Below, in pieces: positions 48,338 to 51,415 of a stretch of DNA of 51,415 bases. Position 1 is the first letter of the stretch; each line of letters starts with the position of its first letter. This stretch comes from Candidatus Mediterraneibacter merdipullorum (GTDB lineage Bacteria; Bacillota; Clostridia; Lachnospirales; Lachnospiraceae). The notes under the pieces are model-generated. The model did not search any database. It was not told the DNA's origin and saw only the letters and a program-made list of their open reading frames with translations. A program made the position numbers and the translations under genes. The stretch covers positions 1-51,415 of the forward strand of contig DXAL01000001.1 of NCBI GenBank assembly GCA_019117125.1, read 5' to 3'.

Positions 48338-49333
48338 ATGAGAAGTGAAAAGATTACCATCTGGCGGGAAGGGGAATATCATTATCCGGATGCATACGGA
48401 TTCGTCCCGTTCCTGACCTGCTATATCCATGAGGACGACAAGGCGCGTCCCGCCATTCTGCAGATGCCCGGCGGGGCATACCGGAAAGTGGCGCCCTCGG
48501 AAGCCCACCTTCCGGCGGAAGGATTCTACCGGGCAGGGTACAACGTGTTCGTACTCACTTACACCATCAATTACCTGGATGAACCCCTCCGTCTCCAGCC
48601 CTTACGGGACGCAGCCCGCGCCATCCGTCTCATACGCGCCCGGGCGGAGGCGTACCGGGTCCGGCCGTCAGAGATTGCGGTGTGCGGATTCTCGGCAGGA
48701 GGGCATCTCGCGGCGTCCCTCTGTGTCCACCACGGGGACATAGCGGATGCGGATGCTGCTTATGCGGGCATTTCCGCCCGTCCCGACGGAGCCGTCCTGT
48801 GCTATCCGGTGATAACGACCGGCGAATATACCCACCGGGATTCCGTCCGGGCGCTGTTCGGGGACGCCCCGACGGAGGAGGAACTGAAATACATGTCCCT
48901 GGAACACCATGTGACAGAGGACACGCCGCCCAGCTTCCTCTGGCAGACGGCGACCGACGATGCGGTGCCTGTAGAGAACAGCTACCTGTATGCCATGGCG
49001 TGCAGGAGATACGGCGTGCGCTTCGCGCACCATGTATTTTCGGAAGGGGTCCACGGCATGTCCTGCGCTACGCAGCAGTGGCTGGACCGGGACTTCGGAG
49101 AGCGGTATACGACAGAGCAGCTTTGCCGCCTTGCGGACGCCATCGCCGCCGGGAAGACGGGATACCCGCAGGAACTGCTGCCGCAGATGGTGGCGGACTG
49201 TGAGCTGGACGGGAAGAAAAAGGAGAAATTTCCGTCCGAAGATAAGGAGCGTATCCGGGACACCCTCGGTGAAGTGGGAGTCTGGCAGTCTCTCGCGTGT
49301 GACTGGCTGCAGAAAGTATTGAGAAAGGGTTAG
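48338..49333 (+). CDS. Alpha/beta-hydrolase (esterase, acetylxylan esterase-like)
   Basis: 331 residues from ATG 48338, directly behind GAAGGAGGACAGC. Fold and active-site features: an oxyanion-type QMPGGAYRKVA, the nucleophile elbow VCGFSAGGHLAASLC, an acid region WQTATDDAVPVENS and the histidine in EGVHGMS. It resembles intracellular xylan or carbohydrate esterases encoded near polysaccharide genes. No signal peptide. The last 60 residues, after the usual esterase end (DGKKKEKFPSEDKERIRDTL), look like an extra charged helical tail. Substrate unknown. The histidine phosphatase gene begins 10 bp later, so they share a transcript. Confidence 0.85.
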   Translation: MRSEKITIWREGEYHYPDAYGFVPFLTCYIHEDDKARPAILQMPGGAYRKVAPSEAHLPAEGFYRAGYNVFVLTYTINYLDEPLRLQPLRDAARAIRLIRARAEAYRVRPSEIAVCGFSAGGHLAASLCVHHGDIADADAAYAGISARPDGAVLCYPVITTGEYTHRDSVRALFGDAPTEEELKYMSLEHHVTEDTPPSFLWQTATDDAVPVENSYLYAMACRRYGVRFAHHVFSEGVHGMSCATQQWLDRDFGERYTTEQLCRLADAIAAGKTGYPQELLPQMVADCELDGKKKEKFPSEDKERIRDTLGEVGVWQSLACDWLQKVLRKG

Positions 49334-49343
49334 GAGAGAGAAG

Positions 49344-50114
49344 ATGAGATTACTGTTTATCCGGCATGGCGATCCGGACTATGTACATGACACACTGACG
49401 GAAAAAGGACACAGGGAGGCGGCCCTCCTGGCAGAGTATGCACCGGCGCTGAATACCGGGACCTGCTTTGTATCGCCCCTTGGAAGGGCGCAGGCAACGG
49501 CAGCGTACAGCCTGAAAGCCCTCGGGAAGACGGCAGAGACGCTGGGCTGGCTGCAGGAGTTTCCGGCGCGCATTGACCTGAACGAGGCGGCGGACCTGCG
49601 CCGGGCGTACCCGAATGCCGTACCGGAGAACGGGAAATATGCGCCGCGCATCGTCTGGGACGTGGCGCCTTCCTATCTGAACGAGCACAGCTGGTGCCTG
49701 GAGGCGCACAAGTGGAGAGAATCCAATATCTGCGCGCACTCGGATACCCTGGAAGTGTACGACCGGGTGACGTCCGCCTTTGACCGTTTCCTGGCGGAAC
49801 GGGGCTATGTGCGCGACGGACGGTTCTACCGGGTGGAGAGGGAGAACCGGGAGACGGTCACATTTTTCTGCCACTTCGGCATCACCTGCGTATTCCTCGC
49901 CCACCTGTGGGGCGTATCGCCCTTCCTTCTGTGGCACAACCTGGCGCTGGCGCCCACATCGGTCACAGAAGTGGTGACCGAAGAGCGGGAGCAGGGAATC
50001 GCATGTTTCCGGGGACTGAAGCTGGGGGACGTCTCCCATCTGGTGCTCGGAGGAGAGCCGGTCTCCACATCCGCGCGGTTCTGCGAAGTGTACAGTGACG
50101 ACGACAGACACTAA
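49344..50114 (+). CDS. Histidine phosphatase (phosphoglycerate mutase-like) family protein
   Basis: 256 residues. The phosphohistidine motif is LLFIRHGDPDY at the N-terminus; SPLGRAQATAAYSL gives the second arginine; the catalytic late histidine lies in FFCHFGITCVFLAHLWG. The family dephosphorylates small molecules or proteins; sequence alone does not settle the substrate. The middle region (LEAHKWRESNICAHSDTLEVYDR) is not typical of glycolytic PGM, so a phosphatase role is more likely. The start at 49344 is preceded by GGAGAGAGAAG. It follows the esterase gene closely. Confidence 0.88.
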   Translation: MRLLFIRHGDPDYVHDTLTEKGHREAALLAEYAPALNTGTCFVSPLGRAQATAAYSLKALGKTAETLGWLQEFPARIDLNEAADLRRAYPNAVPENGKYAPRIVWDVAPSYLNEHSWCLEAHKWRESNICAHSDTLEVYDRVTSAFDRFLAERGYVRDGRFYRVERENRETVTFFCHFGITCVFLAHLWGVSPFLLWHNLALAPTSVTEVVTEEREQGIACFRGLKLGDVSHLVLGGEPVSTSARFCEVYSDDDRH

Positions 50115-50168
50115 AGAGCGGCGCGGGCATAGTATATATGGAAAGCAATCTCAGGGAGCAATTCTGTT

Positions 50169-50645
50169 ATGGCATATGAGACATTTGAAAAGGCAGAAGG
50201 AGTCATACAGGAGATAAACCGGGGCGATGACTGCTGTTCCATGGAACTCTCACTCGTCAGCGGAGAGGACATCGTCAATATCGTCGTGTCGGGAGATACA
50301 CAGGTGATGGATCACGTCCGGCTCAGGACCGGGATGCGCATCGCGGCATTCTATGATACGGACCTTCCCACGCCGGCGGTCTATCCGCCGCGCTACCGTG
50401 CGGAGCTGGTGGCAGTGCTGCGCAGAGGGCAGCAGGTCCTCCTGGATTATTTTGACGATGCGCTGACATCGGCGGACGGTTCGCTGAAGTTGAATATCGG
50501 TCCGATGACGAACATCGTGACGGCAAACGGGCAGCCCTATGTCTGCAGTTCGGAAAATGCAGAACTCCTGGTCTATTATACGACGGCGACGCTCAGCATG
50601 CCGGCGCAGACGACGCCCCAGAAAATCATCGTCATGTGCCCGTAG
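50169..50645 (+). CDS. Small two-repeat protein of unknown function
   Basis: 158 residues; I recognise no named domain. It reads as two similar halves: the first ends TDLPTPAVYPPRYRAELVAV, the second TATLSMPAQTTPQKIIVM. Each follows a beta-rich stretch with an I-V, then A-Y-Y or F-Y-D strand pattern (DIVNIVVSGDTQVMD; KLNIGPMTNIVTANG). This suggests an internal duplication of a small beta fold, perhaps OB-like. No signal peptide. Start 50169 has CTCAGGGAGCAATTCTG nearby. It stands 54 bp after the histidine phosphatase and before a strong terminator. Related small proteins seem common in clostridia, but I cannot give a function. Confidence 0.75.
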   Translation: MAYETFEKAEGVIQEINRGDDCCSMELSLVSGEDIVNIVVSGDTQVMDHVRLRTGMRIAAFYDTDLPTPAVYPPRYRAELVAVLRRGQQVLLDYFDDALTSADGSLKLNIGPMTNIVTANGQPYVCSSENAELLVYYTTATLSMPAQTTPQKIIVMCP

Positions 50646-50725
50646 AAGCGGGCGGGAGTGCCGGTGATGCCTGCAATCCTGACAGTATCATCCGGCGCCG
50701 ATAGCCTGAGGATGGAAAAAACAAT

Positions 50726-50782
50726 ACCGTCATGACTGAGGGAGAGGCTTTTACCTCATCCGGAACAGTCATGACGGTTTTT
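50726..50782. terminator. Bidirectional-looking terminator between convergent genes
   Basis: ACCGTCATGACTG (50726-50738) and CAGTCATGACGGT (50766-50778) are perfect 13-bp arms, followed by TTTT rightward; leftward the flank is ATTGTTTTTT. It serves the genes on both sides. Confidence 0.85.
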
Positions 50783-50797
50783 GCGTTCTGAGCCGGT

Positions 50798-51244
50798 TTA
50801 TCTGAGCATACGTGAAAGCCGGATGCAGAATGCGCTCAGCGATTCACAGTAGGAATTTGAGATAGGGCAGACGACAGGAATATGCACTTCGGGGACCCGA
50901 AGTTCCTCGCCGGACCGGATGATGTAGTCGTACATGCATTTCAGAAATTCCTTGTTGGTCGGCTTTTTGACCCTGTTTGACCGGCTGAATATCAGTTCCA
51001 GGAGTTCGGGATTATGAGAACCCCAGACACAGTTGACGATAGTGCGCATATTCTTTTCCACGCAGCTCCAGCTGGTGTGGTAGTGTTTTGCAATATCGAT
51101 ATACAGCGTCTTTGTGATGCATTCAAGACGCTCCGGGTCATCAATGAGGAGAAGAAGTCCGTATACGACATAGTTATACCCGGTATAGGAACGATTGACT
51201 CCGAAGGAATCAAGAGTGTTGATTATAACTTTTTCATAATTCAT
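50798..51244 (-). CDS. Stand-alone Spo0A C-terminal (effector) domain protein
   Basis: 148 residues from ATG 51244. It aligns with the DNA-binding domain of the sporulation master regulator Spo0A: TKTLYIDIAKHYHTSWSCVE matches the DNA-recognition helix region, followed by KNMRTIVNCVWG, then ELIFSRSN and KKPTNKEFLKCMYDYI, which matches the KPTNSEFIA region of Spo0A. The phospho-receiver half is absent, and about 40 residues follow that I do not recognise. It could compete with or modulate Spo0A at 0A boxes, or respond to another signal. AT-richer than its neighbours. The upstream 0A boxes (51336-51375) point to control by Spo0A or by itself. Confidence 0.83.
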   Translation of the reverse strand: MNYEKVIINTLDSFGVNRSYTGYNYVVYGLLLLIDDPERLECITKTLYIDIAKHYHTSWSCVEKNMRTIVNCVWGSHNPELLELIFSRSNRVKKPTNKEFLKCMYDYIIRSGEELRVPEVHIPVVCPISNSYCESLSAFCIRLSRMLR

Positions 51245-51335
51245 CCTTTTCCGCCCTCTCTTGCATGAGAAAGCCTGTCCGTTTGAACACCTATAATATC
51301 GTAAAATGGAAGAATATGACAGACAAGAAGAAATA

Positions 51336-51375
51336 TTCGACGTTTTTCGACTTGTGATGAGGGGATTTTGTCGAA
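51336..51375. promoter_or_regulatory. Cluster of three Spo0A boxes
   Basis: TGTCGAA at 51369-51375 (plus strand) is an exact 0A box. Two near-exact boxes on the minus strand, CGTCGAA (51342-51336) and AGTCGAA (51352-51346), start exactly ten bp apart, one DNA turn, the spacing that suits tandem Spo0A binding. They lie 92-131 bp upstream of the Spo0A-C gene. The rest of the gap (51245-51415) is AT-rich with a TATTAT near 51290 as a possible -10. Confidence 0.75.
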
Positions 51376-51415
51376 TATGCACATAAAAGAGGGGAAAGAG
51401 GGAGGGATGAGAGGG

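Overview
The window looks like chromosome of an anaerobic, probably endospore-forming Firmicute of the class Clostridia, most likely Lachnospiraceae. Pointers are an electron-bifurcating [FeFe]-hydrogenase operon, a T-box in front of thrS, a type I glutamine synthetase paired with an ANTAR antiterminator, a Spo0A-type DNA-binding protein with 0A boxes, and strong AGGAGG ribosome binding sites in fairly GC-rich DNA. I cannot name the species. I see no tRNA, rRNA, CRISPR array, phage or intact insertion sequence.

Layout. 1-2.9 kb: the end of a biotin carboxylase gene, pxpA (5-oxoprolinase subunit), a 5'-truncated AAA/DUF4143 ATPase and a YbaK-type deacylase. 3.0-12 kb: a long plus-strand run carrying a family-5 ABC importer (two permeases, a fused double ATPase, a lipoprotein), a split ThrE-type exporter, and three cobalamin genes (a tandem CobU fusion, cbiC, sirC). 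12-23.5 kb: a glutamine-nitrogen block, with asnB and purF leftward and gltB-gltD-glnA-ANTAR rightward, from a shared intergenic region in which each transcript meets a terminator-like hairpin almost at once. 23.5-25.6 kb: a PutP-type symporter and a second ATPase remnant.

25.7-34.3 kb is the hydrogen block. Leftward runs a five-gene operon (DRTGG-like, anti-sigma-type ATPase, sensory [FeFe]-hydrogenase-like protein, second DRTGG-like, PHP phosphoesterase). Rightward runs hydC, a HATPase, a thioredoxin-like ferredoxin, hydB and hydA. The leftward operon looks like a redox or H2 sensing and signalling module beside the bifurcating hydrogenase.

34.5-44.1 kb: a lipoprotein, an alpha-amylase family enzyme, an intact AAA/DUF234 ATPase with a palindromic operator-like site, the T-box-thrS unit and a GlgX-type debranching enzyme. 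44.3-51.4 kb: a PurF paralogue lacking the glutaminase cysteine, a MATE transporter, an Mrp-type Fe-S ATPase, an esterase, a histidine phosphatase, a small repeat protein, and a stand-alone Spo0A C-terminal-domain protein under tandem 0A boxes.

The best candidates for new biology are the sensory hydrogenase operon, the cysteine-less PurF, the hairpin leaders of purF and gltB with the pseudo-receiver ANTAR protein, the complementary CobU fusion and the Spo0A-C protein. Small in-register tandem duplications recur at several sites.
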